NCBI GenBank assembly: GCA_026874595.1 | Contig: CM049317.1 | Location: 57,496,618 to 57,560,617, forward strand | Source: Sipunculus nudus | Lineage: Eukaryota; Annelida; Sipuncula; Golfingiida; Sipunculidae | Length of the DNA stretch: 64,000 nucleotides | Direction: 5' to 3' | In this document: piece by piece, positions 24,300 to 37,741 of the stretch | Layout of the letters: the number at the start of each line of letters is the position of its first letter | Numbering within the stretch: position 1 is the stretch's first letter | The notes under the pieces: model-generated | Seen by the model: only the letters and a program-made list of their open reading frames with translations | Told to the model about the DNA's origin: nothing | Databases searched by the model: none | Translations under genes and position numbers: made by a program

Positions 24300-24700
24300 C
24301 ATTAAAATTTCAGCCATTAATACCATCTTCAATACAAAACAAGCGGCCGTCAATGGCGAACAACTGTATGGGCACCGCGGCCCTACAACTGTGACCCGCA
24401 TGTCAAGAACTTATTGAATTTTACACATATGGCTCTGACAATGTTCTTTATTAAGGTCTGTTTTTCGCCCTTTGATTCCCGAGGCCGCGCGACATTATTT
24501 TCTCTACATACGGTTGTACCGATTTATGGCCGCAGTTCGCGAGTAAAGATCAAATAAAATGGAGAGGACCGTAAAGCATGGATGTGCAGAAAAAACAAGC
24601 CATTTACGGCTGATGTATTGGTATTTGGCGTCAGTACAAACGAATCTGCTTGATGTACACGTGTCAGTCTGAACATTCCGCATGAAACCCAAGAAAGATG
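24300..24700. promoter_or_regulatory. GC-richer complex segment, candidate regulatory element
   Basis: A CpG-containing, high-complexity patch in AT-rich surroundings, with a TCF/LEF-like CCTTTGATT (24469-24477) and a caudal/Hox-like TTTATGGC (24523-24530). Two overlapping minus-strand frames (24504-24739) show no recognisable domain. Composition and motifs are suggestive only. Confidence 0.25.
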
Positions 24701-24916
24701 AGGCTTAAGGATTATGTACACTACTGTACTGGACATCAATGTTAATTTCTGAAGAAAATTCTTAAAATTGACATCCCGCTGAAAGTGGGCGTGGTCACAT
24801 CAAATCTTTGAATGACACGAGTGTATACCTTTAATATTAAGTTATCTGTCTTTAAGATTATTTGGGAAATATCTATCAACATCATTATCTAGATATTGAA
24901 ATAATGAAATATATAT

Positions 24917-24962
<46 letters not shown>

Positions 24963-26159
24963 CAATATAAAAATATTTATGGTTATTATTAATAATGCCT
25001 GAGAAATGAACTGAAGAAAAAATAGAAAATTCAATATACACATCTATTTTGTAGATATTAAACGTGTAAATGCATACCCCGACTCTGGTCATTAGCGGAC
25101 TAATTAAGCTAATAATATAATGTTTATATATTAATAACAACGGGGTTTGAGAACACATGCGTACAGACGCACGTGGGTGTCCTGGGTTCAATGCTCTTAA
25201 ATAATACATTTAGTACAGTCAGCCATCTATCATTATCTATATTTAGATCTTCTCGGCACATCATGTAAGTAAGTGCAGAAAAATATTCATTAATAAATCA
25301 TATTTAATATTCTTCTGAATGTGTATATTTAAATTCTTATGTACGTGTTCATAGGCAAAAGAAAAAGGCAACAAATATACACATATATATAGATATATAT
25401 ATAGTGTATAAACAAGTGCTTCTCGTGAGACAGTTACTTAGTTTTTCCGTCGTAAATGTAGACCGGGTTAATTGATTTAACTTCATTAAGCGCCATACTG
25501 TAATTACAATTAGTATTATACCAGGCATTTACACCTCGTGGTGCTTGCACAATGTATATAGCATTTATTTCACGCTCCTGAGCAATAAAACAAAACTCAA
25601 ATAATTCTCATGCCATTCGTTTTTCTCCAGGTGTAACTTAATTGCTGCACTATATGACGCCTCTTTCATCCATGGGTCCTCATTCATTAAAATAAAACGA
25701 TAGATGGCGCTGGGTATTTGTAAGCATGGGATATATGTAATATACACTTTAAAATATGTTTCTTACAAACAGTTCGTTTAGGAATGTTGGGAGCACAATT
25801 TAACTAATAAATCTACTACAAATATATTAAAACACCCTAAATCTACGGATGTTTAATATATTTATAGTTATTACATCTTACTAACGGAAACGATTATGAT
25901 AAATAAAAGAAAAAAAAATGTGATATAAATTGTACAGAGCAAAACATGAAAACTATTATTTAAATATATAGTAACCTGAGGCCTTAAACCCCAACTACTC
26001 ATTTAAAGGAACAACTTTTCAAATTAAATGAAGACAACTTGCCATTATTATTGTGAAACTTATCATTATTATTACCCATTATGCCAAACATAATCTGCAC
26101 CATCCGCACCGTCCATTATTTTTATTATCATTATCAACTTTATAGTAACATCAACTTTG
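24701..26159. other. AT-rich spacer with an (AT)n tract
   Basis: Contains an AT run at 24920-24962. No gene recognised. Confidence 0.55.
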
Positions 26160-27560
26160 GCATCAACACCTTCATTATCCCTGACGTCATCATCATCATC
26201 ATCGTCATGATGACAATAATCAACATTTGAATCATCATCACCGTTACCGTTATTATCATCATTTTCACCCCTTCACTGCCATCACCATTATCACCACCAC
26301 CACCGACGTCATAGTCATCAACATCAACAACAACGACAACATCATCACCATAGCCGTCGTCTTCATTATCATCAGAATTATCACCATAAACGTTATCAAT
26401 ATCCCCGTCATTATCCCCACCAATATCATCATTGTCATCATCGTCGTCTTATCATCATCATCATCAGCATTACCACCACCGCCATCATCTTCATCATTAT
26501 CACTACTACCAGCACCACCATCATCATCACTACCACTACCACTACCACAAACACCACCATCATCATCACTGCCACCACCACCACCATCATCATCACTACC
26601 ACCGACACCACCATCATCATCACTGCCACCACCACCACCATCATCATCACTACCACCACAACCACCATCATCATCACTACCACTACCACTACCACCAACA
26701 CCACTATCATCATCACTGCCACCACCACCACCATCATCATCACTACCACCGACACCACCATCATCATCACTACCACCACCACCGACACCACCATCATCAT
26801 CACTACCACCACCACCAACACCACCATCATCATCACTACCACCACCACCACCATCATCATCACTACCACTACCACCACCACCGGCACCACCGTCATCATC
26901 ACTACCACCACCATCATCATCATCGCTGCCACTACCACTACCACCACCATTATCATCTTCACTACCACTACCATCACCACCAACACCACCATCATTATCA
27001 CTACCACCACCATCATCATCATCGCTACCACTACCACCTCCATCATCATCTTCACTACCACTACCGCCACCGCAATCTTCATCACTACCACTACCACCAC
27101 CACCACCATCATCATCACTACCACTACCACTTCCATTACAACCACCAACACACCATCATCATCATCACTACCACCACCATCATCATCATCGCTGCCACTA
27201 CCAATACTACCACCATTATCATCTTCACTACCACTACCATCACCACCAACACCACCATCATTATCACTACCACCACCATCATCATCATCGCTACCACTAC
27301 CACCTCCATCATCATCTTCACTACCACTACCACCACCGCAATCTTCATCACTACCACTACCACCACCTCCACCATCATCATCACTACCACTATCACCACC
27401 ATCATCATCATCATCACTAACCACTACCACCAACACCACCATCATCATCACTACCACTACCACCACCATCATAATCATCACAACCACTACCTCCACCACC
27501 AGCAGCACCACCATCATCACTATCACTACCACCAACACCACCATCATCATCACTAACCAC
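26160..27560. repeat. Large ATC/ACC compound trinucleotide block
   Basis: About 1.4 kb of ATC, ACC and CTACC-type triplets, with a quasi-period of about 27-45 bp and a ~266-bp internal tandem duplication (about 26915-27180 and 27181-27430). It is stop-free in three frames over more than 1.1 kb (397- and 374-codon plus-strand frames; 371-codon minus-strand frame), giving His/Pro/Ser-rich or Val/Met/Asp/Gly-rich translations. This is an artefact of a triplet repeat without stop triplets, not evidence of coding. Confidence 0.93.
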
Positions 27561-28540
27561 TACTACCACCACTGGCCATTCACGTCAGTGTCAGTAATTG
27601 TTTTAAAAAAGACAATATTAAATAATTTTTAAAGAGGGAAGAGCAGGGAAGAGTTTTTAGGAGAATGGAGCTGGTTTGTAGAGCTAAATGTCCAGGCAAG
27701 CATTTAGACTCTGGGTGTTCCGCAAAAGATTCAATCCATGTTATTTCCCAAGTGTATATAGTAAACATGAACCAATATACATTGAAGAATTTTTTTTTAT
27801 CTGAGAACATGGGAAATATTCACAATAATCTCACTTGAACCTGCTTCAATACCAGTACCGAGTGTATGTTAGGAGAAGAAACTCAAAATTATAAAAAAAT
27901 CAACACCATCTGGTACTTGCCAAAATGAGGCTTCACTTGACCTGGTAGGTGTATCATAAGAAAATATGAAGATGCATAACGGGACAGAAATAAACAAAAG
28001 AAATCCCCAATGTGTAACTCGCAAATTTGTTACACGTTCGTATCTTTCTGTCTGTCTGTCAGTCTGCATGATGACTGGCTGGCTGTCTCTCTTTATTTGT
28101 ATCAGTCTGTCTCTGTCTTTTTTATAACGTTTGATGTCATGATATTGTTGTATATATTATACATGCACCTGAGACATTCATTTCATATAATTTTGCGTGT
28201 TTTTTTTTTCTCCCGTCAAATGGTTAAAAAAATGAACCGCTATCGTATATATATGCTTCAGCAACATTTAGGCATTTATCTTAAATATTTAATGCAGGTA
28301 TTCATGTGTAGTTAAGAAGTGTCGCATGCGTATATCTCCGATCACAAGTAAAATGTCAAATGTAGCTTTCATTCCCTATAAATGTATAAATATTATTTCG
28401 GAATTCTGGTGACTTGTTAAGCAAATTTATACATATAAATTACAATAGAACTGAATAAGTAAAAGGGATTCAACCAGCGCAGCCGTATGTTTTTGCGAGA
28501 GAGAGAAATAAAAAACAATATCAGGGCAACTAGAAGCACG
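27561..28540. other. AT-rich spacer with a short (CTGT)n-like stretch
   Basis: A degenerate CTGT/CTGG run lies at about 28045-28120. No gene recognised. Confidence 0.55.
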
Positions 28541-28544
28541 AGAG

Positions 28545-28700
28545 AGATCGAGAGTCTAGCTGGGGTCATTTGAATATGCTAATGAGATGAATATCAAAAG
28601 CCAAGCTTCGGGAATAAGGAATAAGCTGCCATGGCGCTCATGAGGCTGACTGTGACAATTAAGCCTGCGTCAAGAACTCAGATCTGCCTCATGTTATAAG
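28545..28700. promoter_or_regulatory. GC-richer patch with an octamer-like motif, candidate regulatory element
   Basis: High-complexity sequence holding an ATGCTAAT POU-octamer-like motif at 28576-28583. Weak, motif-level evidence only. Confidence 0.22.
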
Positions 28701-28973
28701 GTCTGGTTTGAAGTAAACAACATTTGGGTTAGTGTATATTATGTCTGTGTATAGTGCACCTGTATTTGATGACTTTTATCGCTAATGATCAGCGTACAAG
28801 CCTTGTAATTACGCCTGGTGTCAGAGTATTTAAATCGACTGCCGGAAGATTCAGACACTACAGATTGGAATCAGGCCATCGCATTGTAAACAGTGTCCCC
28901 AGTACACAGTGTCTGTGCGAAATTTTTAAGCAAATTTTAGTTTAACCATCAACAGATACGGTTAAAGAAACTG

Positions 28974-28994
28974 CTGGGGGGAGGGGGGGGGGGG
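28974..28994. repeat. Poly-G tract
   Basis: G-rich run with single A/T interruptions. It could form G-quadruplex structures. Confidence 0.85.
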
Positions 28995-30655
28995 TAATTA
29001 TTTATTAGTATTGCCATGATGAAGAAGTTGTTGGCTTTTGCCGTCCCCTATACATTATATTTTCAAAACGTCAGAGAATATGTCTATACGTGCTTCTTAC
29101 ATAAGGTTGGTCAGAAATCATGTCAAGATCGTTAATACATATATGTATGACAAATTTCTTATCACCCCAAGGGCATATCTGTACAAATAGGAAAATAGGT
29201 TGATCTTAGTTCCATAGCTTATGTATATATATCGCTGGCCCCGTCAACAGTATTGGGTCTGTTTAAAAGAATGTTAAATCAGTCTCGGGAGCCAATCATC
29301 AATAGTTTAGAAGGCAAAAGGTATATAGTGGTAACGTATATCCGTGCTTTTATTTTCAGTTTATTTGAACATAATAATGATGAAACGTATAAAGTTGTTT
29401 ATTTAGGTGAATGTTATATCATTTACGTTGTTTATCATATTAGATCTGTTACATTTATAAAATCCAACTTTAGAAATGCAAATATCCAAGAAGAAAAATG
29501 TATGATCGACATGATCATGTATTAAAGAATACCATTGACTTTGATGTGACCTAACTTACACAGTGACTTTTACTTATTTACACACACATATACACAAGCA
29601 TACATAGACAGTATACAATCACTTAATCGATTTCATAAATCAATAAATTTTACACATGCTCATTATACATACACGACTTTTTGTCTGCTTTCTCTTCCAT
29701 CATACCATCATACCTATCATAGCTGTGTATATAAAATAAACAAAAAAAAACAGGAAAATGAAAATAAAATCCATATTATAGGTGATTTTTCTTTCATCAA
29801 TAGCAAATATCCCATTATGGGAGCAGCGAAAGGATATATGACAATTTGTAAGGCAGTAAATCTTACCTTTGAAAGCTCATAAACTTTTCTTTCTTCTTAA
29901 TTACCGTAAAAACATTAATTGAGCTCACCATGAGTATAGGGGCTTGATTGGTCACGTGACTTGTTTCGGGACACCTCGAGATCACCATCGTGATTACAGG
30001 TCACGTGGGGGCTGCTCCGACTGGTTGATAAAACCTCTTGATGTTTGAATTAATGCATGATGAAACGTAACAAAGTAAGGCATTTTCCAGGAAAATTCCA
30101 TTACCATAATTGTGCAAGTTTAAAAATTTGTTTTATATAAAATCTTGGGAAAAGCTTTGCATTAACTTTGCAATCAAACTACCCAGCGACTTTTAATATA
30201 AATGGTCAAGTGCAAGATAATAATTTATCACAAGATGTATCCCTATCACATTTAATCATGCATCATTATTGAATATTTACATCGTTTTTGAATAGTAATT
30301 GGAAATGTGTATGTGTTGTAACGATTTTATATAATATACATTGTGATAAAGAAAGTGAATTTTCATTTGATTATTTATACACGTATTCAAATCCACTATG
30401 ATTTATATTGTATCACACTGAATGAACAATTATTTCAGTATAACATTCAAACAGGAGTTATAAGACTTTTTTGTGATTCATATTTGTTAAAATGTGTCAT
30501 ATTTATTTATTATAATTATCACAGGCAGTCTCCATAATTTATAAAGTTGTCTTCTGTAGTAACTTTTGACTGAAATGCAAGCACATATACCTTTTATTAT
30601 CTGATCTTAAACTTTTATTATGATACTGACAGCAAAAGACACCTGTATATCTCAA
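28995..30655. other. AT-rich spacer
   Basis: No gene recognised. It holds the E-box pair listed separately. Confidence 0.55.
29951..30010. promoter_or_regulatory. Two GTCACGTG E-boxes 49 bp apart
   Basis: CACGTG cores at 29953-29958 and 30002-30007 share the context GTCACGTG. CACGTG is the palindromic target of bHLH-zip factors such as the MYC/MAX, USF and MITF groups. The two sit in a locally GC-richer patch (29940-30025). Function is unproven. Confidence 0.3.
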
Positions 30656-30689
30656 TGTGTATCTTTATATCTGTGTCTTTATATATATT

Positions 30690-30740
<51 letters not shown>

Positions 30741-30761
30741 ACAGAGATATAAAGATACACA
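30656..30761. repeat. Palindrome with a (TA)n centre
   Basis: TGTGTATCTTTATATCTGTG (30656 on) is inverted at 30731-30761 as CAGAGATATAAAGATACACA with one mismatch, around a TA run. Arms are about 31 bp. Confidence 0.85.
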
Positions 30762-31406
30762 TATGTATATATAAGTTATTTGTTCAATTGAATATTGTTT
30801 ATTTCGATTCAAAATATGAATATTGTCAGCTATAAGGCATATATCATTTACATATATTAGGCACAGCAAAATATTGCATGCTACTAAATATATCACAAAT
30901 AAATTGCTTATATGTAAACATAGCCAATGCCAGATAATCTAAATAAAAACAAGATATTATAATCTCCCAGAAATACATAGTATACACAAAACATACTTTA
31001 TATATTCTGTTGAAAATAAAGCCAGAAAATTATCATTCCCTTTTTTTCTGGAGTGTGTGAACCAGTTCATTTATCTATAATACATTATTTACGCATTATT
31101 TATCCACTTTCATTTTTGTTAATAAAAATACACTCAGTGACCTACTTTATAAGAAATATGGAGAAATATAATTTGGTTGCATATATATTTATATAGGAAC
31201 GTAGTAATTTCAAGGTTTGGTCAAAATGTTGCATGCTCATTGTATCTAATTACAAACGAGAAAGCTCCGTGCACATGAAATGCAAATGGAACTTAAATAT
31301 AATCAAATGCAAATGTTTAACAGTTAAAAATATCATTAGAGATCGATACATATAGCCTCCTGGAATGTTTACTATATATGGATACCTTAATCTACATATG
31401 CCGCTG

Positions 31407-31408
<2 letters not shown>
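30762..31408. other. AT-rich spacer
   Basis: Nothing recognisable. Confidence 0.6.

Positions 31409-31453
<45 letters not shown>
31409..31453. repeat. (AT)n microsatellite
   Basis: AT run of about 22 units. Confidence 0.95.
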
Positions 31454-31456
<3 letters not shown>

Positions 31457-33759
31457 CATCAGGAAAAGAGAGGATAAAAATAAATTATATTATTTGATTC
31501 TTTATGAGTCTCTATATTTGTTTTTATCAGAAAGCATGCACTTCAGAACTGAATTTCCATATGAATATGAAAAAAAGTGTTTTTGTATTAGTTCAAAGGT
31601 TAACTGAAAATAGAATGATATTTACTGGTGGAATGGATTGTTTGATTATAATAAACAATCTTCCATTTTCATACAGCTCAAAATAGAGCAAATGATTTAC
31701 AGCCAGAAAGTGGCAAGTTAATACATTAATAAATAATCATAGTCTTACAATCTCATTATGAATATTTCCTCTTAACTCAAAGTTAATACTAGTATATGAA
31801 CATATATTATCTCAGTCTAAAATTATACTTTAAAGTGTTTTCTAAAAGTGCAGTCTCATGTAAATAAATCATGTTTATATATACGTATATAAACGTTAAG
31901 AGTGACATTTAGATAACGTCAAGTTACTATATAAAGGGTTCATTCACGTCAAAATATTACCCAAAAACAAAAAATACTTGGAAAGAGAAAATATCCCAAT
32001 TATTAATCTTAATGCAAAATATATATAGTTTGAAACGTAAAACGTACTATGCTTATGTTTATGTACAATAACGTATATGTTTGGGCATATTAATATTTAA
32101 AATCTTTGAATTTGTTAGATACTCAGGCACTTCGAGAGAGGAAAGTGCAAACTTTCCTTTCCTGAAGGGCATTAGTATTTTAATCAATTCTAAGGGGGTG
32201 GTGGCTAATATTTATATGTAAATATGTATATGCATTAGTATATGTATATTATAGCATATGTAGTAAAAACTAAAATACATCATTATTTTATTATATATAT
32301 ATATATTTCCTATATATCCTATATATGTCATAAATAATTTGTAATTTTAGTGTAAAACTAAGAAGAGGAAGAAGTCTATCAGTCACAATTTTTATTCAAT
32401 TAAATAATAAAATCATAAATAGTATTGATATCAATCATCATAATAAATGCTTATTGTAAAGAAATGAAGACTATAATGAAGAAAACAATTACTAAGAACA
32501 TTATGATTTCTATTTGATTAAAATATGCTGAAAAGGGCTAATTTCATAAGCATACTATATATGATGGTTTGATTCTACCTGTGAATGGTTCATCGCTGTT
32601 TTTTTATAAAATCTAAACACGTAACTGGAGGTAGAATTTGAGTTTACTACATGACGTTTAATCAAACATTAAACTGGACAAAACACGTATTTAAACGAAC
32701 TATGCAGCTCTTGCTACCTGACTTTGATGTATTTATAGTATGATAAATATATAATTGAGCATGTATTATAATCTAATTTTCCTGGAATGGATTATCTCAT
32801 AGTTTGCTTTATGGTGTTTAAACTTTTATACCTCAATTAAACACGACAGGATATAAGGGAATTAAGCAGCCGAATGCCGAAATAGTGGGTATATGTTAAC
32901 CAGCCCCACCTGTTGCTCCCTGCACGCACTTCATTATAATTGCAAGTGATGAAATTACAATAATAATAGAAATTGGTTTTGTGTGTTTAAATTGATTCAT
33001 GATTTATCAATAACGCATACAAATATACACACCTTCTTATACGCGTGAAAAAGTGAGTGTTATGATATACAAATATGTTCCTATATACGAATCAAATTTC
33101 ACTTGCTGAGCTGGCGTGCTGCATTAATAAATAAACTGCAACTTATTTCACACCGAAATTTCATTAATGCAGCACCAATATTCTTCCAGATAATCCTTTG
33201 GATAATGAGGTACATTTGCATTAAATTAGAGTATTTTAAATAATTTTTTTTAATATATAGAACGTTAAGAATATTTTTTTTTAATTTCTATATTTAATTT
33301 AATATTCCCGGGCTTTCAAAATCATGTATTTGATTATATAACGCCATTCTATGATTGAACGGTCATATTTATTTGTTTTATTTACTTCAGAAAATATATA
33401 TATATATAAAAGTTTCCAATAGAAGATAAAGGCTTATACAAAGACAAATGTATATCTTAACAAGTACATATTAATAACAATATCTTTCTGGGTAGACTTT
33501 ATCAGATTAAAATTCTGTATACATATTGGACCATGTAATACATGACAATAAGGTTGACTCTTTAGTGTATGTTTCACCATTTTTTTTTACTTTTACATAG
33601 ATTTTAAATAATTAATTAAATTAAATATTTAAATTAAATAGTACATTTATTCCCTAACTTTGCGCCCTCCTTTTCGGCGGATGGTATACGAATATGTATA
33701 CATAACACGAAATGCATGTCATTCATCTTGCGCACATACACACAAACACATGTACACAC

Positions 33760-33762
<3 letters not shown>
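31454..33762. other. AT-rich spacer
   Basis: Only short AT-rich open frames. One small stem-loop (32137-32160) is listed separately. Confidence 0.55.
32137..32160. other. 10-bp stem with a GCAA tetraloop
   Basis: AGAGGAAAGT - GCAA - ACTTTCCTTT forms a stem of ten pairs (one G-T) closed by a GNRA-type loop. Flanking CTCAGG/CCTGAA could extend it. No family recognised. Confidence 0.5.

Positions 33763-33822
<60 letters not shown>
33763..33822. repeat. (TA)n microsatellite preceded by a CA-rich stretch
   Basis: TA run of about 30 units. The preceding 30 bp are CA-rich. Confidence 0.95.
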
Positions 33823-33826
<4 letters not shown>

Positions 33827-33879
33827 GATATGCCAGGAAAAAGGAAAGATACATATAAATATGGTAGCAAGTGGTTATC

Positions 33880-34500
33880 GGTCTTGGGCATAATTGGTCG
33901 CTTCCTCCTCGGTTTGATCTCAACTCCCCAATTGACCTTTTTAACCGCGGGCAGAATCGCTGACAGTCCATACCGTGCCTTGTGAAAGTGAGGGGAGAAT
34001 AATACATCAGCAAAAAAAAAAAAAAAAACGCTCCGAACATGCAACTGGGACCAATTATTGATGTAACATATAACTGATGCTATTTCTCAGAGAGAAGACC
34101 AGTGTAAACTGGGTTAAATATTGAAAATCTGGCGTGCTGGAGGCTGAAAGTCGGCAGAAGAACACTGCACGGGGCATCGATCAAAACTGAAGCGAGGGGG
34201 CGACAAAAATAGTCTAATTCGGACCCAGACTCACAACCGTTGCGAATTTTGAGCTGTCTGTTTTGTTCTTTGATGTTTTAGGTGATATATTAGGGGCGGG
34301 ATGTTTGGGGCTTCGCGTCAGATATCCAGGCCTGCTTTCCGGCACGTATTCCTTTTCCACTGAGAGTAGGGCGCTCAGTACCCCGTGGGTAGAACGGGCC
34401 CGCCACCCTCAGCTCACATATATCATCTCTCTCGGAAAACCTGGGTGGTCCCATGGCAGTACACGACGTGACGTCATCGCCTAACAGTCCCAGATTTTTT
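33880..34500. promoter_or_regulatory. GC-richer, high-complexity segment, candidate regulatory element
   Basis: The GC-richest non-repetitive stretch of the first half of the window, with a perfect TGACGTCA (CREB/ATF-type) at 34469-34476. A 73-codon plus-strand frame at 34263-34484 has no recognisable domain. It could be a conserved non-coding element, an unrecognised exon or a decayed transposon. Confidence 0.28.
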
Positions 34501-35859
34501 TCTGTCTCTTTTTTTAGCCGAGCGCTTATCTGTGTCTATATGGAATGTTTGCTCATGTGTGTGTAGGCGTATGTACAATCATATATGACGCCTGGAGATT
34601 GTACATGAAAATGTTACCAGTATAGGATTATATGAAGATTGGGCCGTCTTTTTAATATATTTATGATGAACACAGTGAACGCGGGTGTCAAAGGGACCGC
34701 TAAATAAAAAAAAACTAAGCTATATGTCAGGGTCGACGCTAGTGAATTTATTTGGAATTATAGTTAAACTATATCTTACAAGGACCCATATGCTTTGATT
34801 ATTGGCTTACGAGTAACCGTAAATCAGCAAACTAATTAGTAAGGAATGTTGGTTGATAACAGTATGTGATTCCATGAAATCTCGTGTCGAATTGGCAGAT
34901 ACAGTTATGCCCATGTAGTTATGTAGCATTTTGAGTATATTGTTTTTTTTAATATATTTTTTTCTTTTCTAATTTATTTACTTAATATTCCTATTAATAC
35001 ACGTATTATATTGTTAAAAATAGCCCTACATTAATTGCACCTAAAAAGGTACTTCTATACGTAAAAAATGATTTATTTGGATTTAAATAAAGTATGTGCA
35101 CAACAGATTAGTTAAAAATGGAACATGTATATATCATTTGAGGAGATAAACGTACAAAACTGACATGTACTTTATCAAGTCATTCATTTTGTATAGGAAT
35201 AAGGGAATGATGAATATTGCAAAAAATAAATAAATAAAAGATTAAATGGTTTCTCAGTCCCACGCGCATCACGTTTACCCCTCGCATCTTTTTTTTCACC
35301 CGCAATTCCTTTTTAAGGAAAATAAAATAATAATTTAGAAAATTGGTTTCCGTTGCTATATCTTCTGCTTTTCACTGTTTAACAAATTATATATATGTAC
35401 TGCTATTATCATGTTTTCTAAAAAAAGGCAAAAACAGTTAACAGAAAAAAAGCGTCTGAATTCTGATAAGTGCCTGAGAAGCATATACCTTTCTTGGACT
35501 AGGACTTAATCAATGTATCATTATATGGATATATTCCTTCCAAATTAAAAAAAATCAAGTTGACCCCAACCCCTCTCCCCAAAAGATGGCATATGCTTAT
35601 TAATGATATATAATACACTTCGAACTTTTAAACCATATTGTATTTCATGGATGTGTCTTAAAATATCACTGGCGTGATTAGCGTGTTAATATTACATAAA
35701 TATCCCGGCGGGTTAGTCAATTGATTATAATAACGTGCTTGCTTGACATGCATCAATGTGTTATATGACAGCTTTGGCAGTGTATAAGTCTTGAATCTGC
35801 TGAATATTTTATACAGCATTTAGAGATCTGATCACCGTATAATCTCTCAAGACACCAAA
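34501..35859. other. AT-rich spacer
   Basis: No gene or repeat recognised. Confidence 0.55.
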
Positions 35860-36110
35860 CAAGTAGATGATTAGCATGTACAGGGCTGTAAAACAACTCG
35901 GGCGATAAGAGTGATATAGCGGACACTTATACCCGCGGCTTGACTAATGATATCGGCGCGGTTCTATTCTGCTGATAAAGACTTTTTTCCGCTGAAGCAC
36001 TCCAAGAGCCCTTTTCCATGGAGCCACTTCAGTAAATACCACTCCATTCAGTTGTCAAATTTACACTCTGGTTTTCACTGAATGCCGTGGACCACTCGGT
36101 TTAATATTTA
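35860..36110. promoter_or_regulatory. GC-richer segment with GATA motifs, candidate regulatory element
   Basis: Complex sequence with CGATAAG (near 35903) and CTGATAAAG (near 35971) GATA-type motifs and several CpGs. Evidence is composition and short motifs only. Confidence 0.2.
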
Positions 36111-37009
36111 ATTTGTGTTACAGCCCATATGTTTACCTGACAAATGTTTAATTAAGCGAACATAAACGATTGCTTCCCCGGTTCCGTAACATTTAAACGT
36201 GTGTTTAGTGCCAGGTGATGTACAGGCACAAATTGGCCGGTTTCTTATATTCACTTGTAAATATTTATAAGGATAGCTTTTGTCTGGATGATGAATTCAT
36301 AAATTCAGGAGCGGGTCTCTTTACATATAATTATATTGTTAAAATGTTAAATGGTAATGGCCAGTGTTTAATTTAAATGATACAGTAATTAACATAAATT
36401 AAGTGACGGAAAAACATGTAGAAACAGAAAAAAGAAACGATTATTTATATGTGCACTGTTTATGTGCCGTAAAAATAAACTTTATTTCATAACAATGTCA
36501 TATTTGGAATATTAAATAATTCATAATTATAAGCAACCTAACTCTTTGTAATTAAGTCAGAGAAAAGCTCAATTGAATATAGTATAACGAGGTCCTTTCT
36601 ACCCGTGTATACATATATATCTCTGAAAAAAGCCAATTAGTAAAATTAATATAAAATTATTAGAAAGCCATAATTCCATTACCTTTAACAAAACACGCCA
36701 TTAAAAAATTGATAATCATTCTTTCAGGAAACCAATTTGAGATACAATAAATTGCTGACGGTAGATGTATTATATTTTGTTGATATATATCTGTGGATAC
36801 ATGTATAACATGTCCATTAAAACAGTTTTGGAATTATTTTATAATTTGTATTTAGAAAGTTACAAAATATACCTAAACATTCATTTTCATATAATGTCCT
36901 GATAGAAAGTCTCCCTTATGTATTATAAAAACGGAAATAGTAAAACAATTTGCAAGTTACTGACATAACATAATTCAGTTTAATATAACTAAGGCCAAAA
37001 TAAAAAAAA
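36111..37009. other. AT-rich spacer
   Basis: Nothing recognisable. Confidence 0.6.
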
Positions 37010-37293
37010 GGTATGGTTCTCAGGCTCTTTTTTTTCAGAAATCAATGCGGGCGGGCGCTTTTTTATTTTAAATTTTTTTGTATGTTTCGATAAAAACGTC
37101 AAATGATAAGGGAAAAGCATGAAAATAACAGTTTTATTTTGCTAAATAAGTAAAAGCACTACAAAACAAAGGAAATTGTATGGTTTTATCTTCTTGAAAG
37201 AAATTTCGGAGCGACAGCAGCTCAAAATTGGAAAATTTTTATTGAAAATCAAAATAAAAAGTTTTGATGCGGGCGGTGCCTGAGAATCATACC
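37010..37293. mobile_element. 284-bp MITE with GGTATGRTTCTCAGGC ends
   Basis: The left end GGTATGGTTCTCAGGC (37010-37025) and the reverse complement of the right end, GGTATGATTCTCAGGC (37278-37293), differ at one of 16 positions. A GCGGGCGG motif lies just inside both ends. The interior is AT-rich and non-coding. A-rich and T-rich flanks prevent a clear target-site duplication call. It lies only 140 bp before the satellite. Confidence 0.75.
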
Positions 37294-37741
37294 CTTAATT
37301 TTTTTGCCTAAATGTTCTAGATATCACAATGGCATCATTATACATGTACGATTACACTAATGAATATTCATATGATCAGGTCTGTGGAAACGTCATTTGT
37401 TATTGTATAACTCTCATATAAACATCGAGGATATACACAGAAGAACGCCCCCCCCCCATACTCTCTAATACAGTCACCTCTCTAGTACAGTCACGTCTCT
37501 AATACAGTCAACTCTCTAATACAGTCACCTCTCTCAAAAACTCACCTCTCAACTAAAGGCATATCTCAACTAAAGTCATCTCTCTACAGCAGTCACCTGT
37601 CTCATTCAGTCACCTCTCAATTACATACAAATCTCAAATGCAGTCATCTTTCTTCTGTAGTCACCTATCTACTTCAGTCAAGTCTCTATTAAAGTAGCCT
37701 ATCTACTACAGACACATCTCAATTACAGTCACCTTTCTACT

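Noticed and set aside
26227-27556. Long open frames (397, 374 and 371 codons) on both strands.
   Set aside because: They arise because ATC/ACC triplet repeats contain no stop codons; the translations are pure low-complexity His/Pro/Ser or Val/Met runs.
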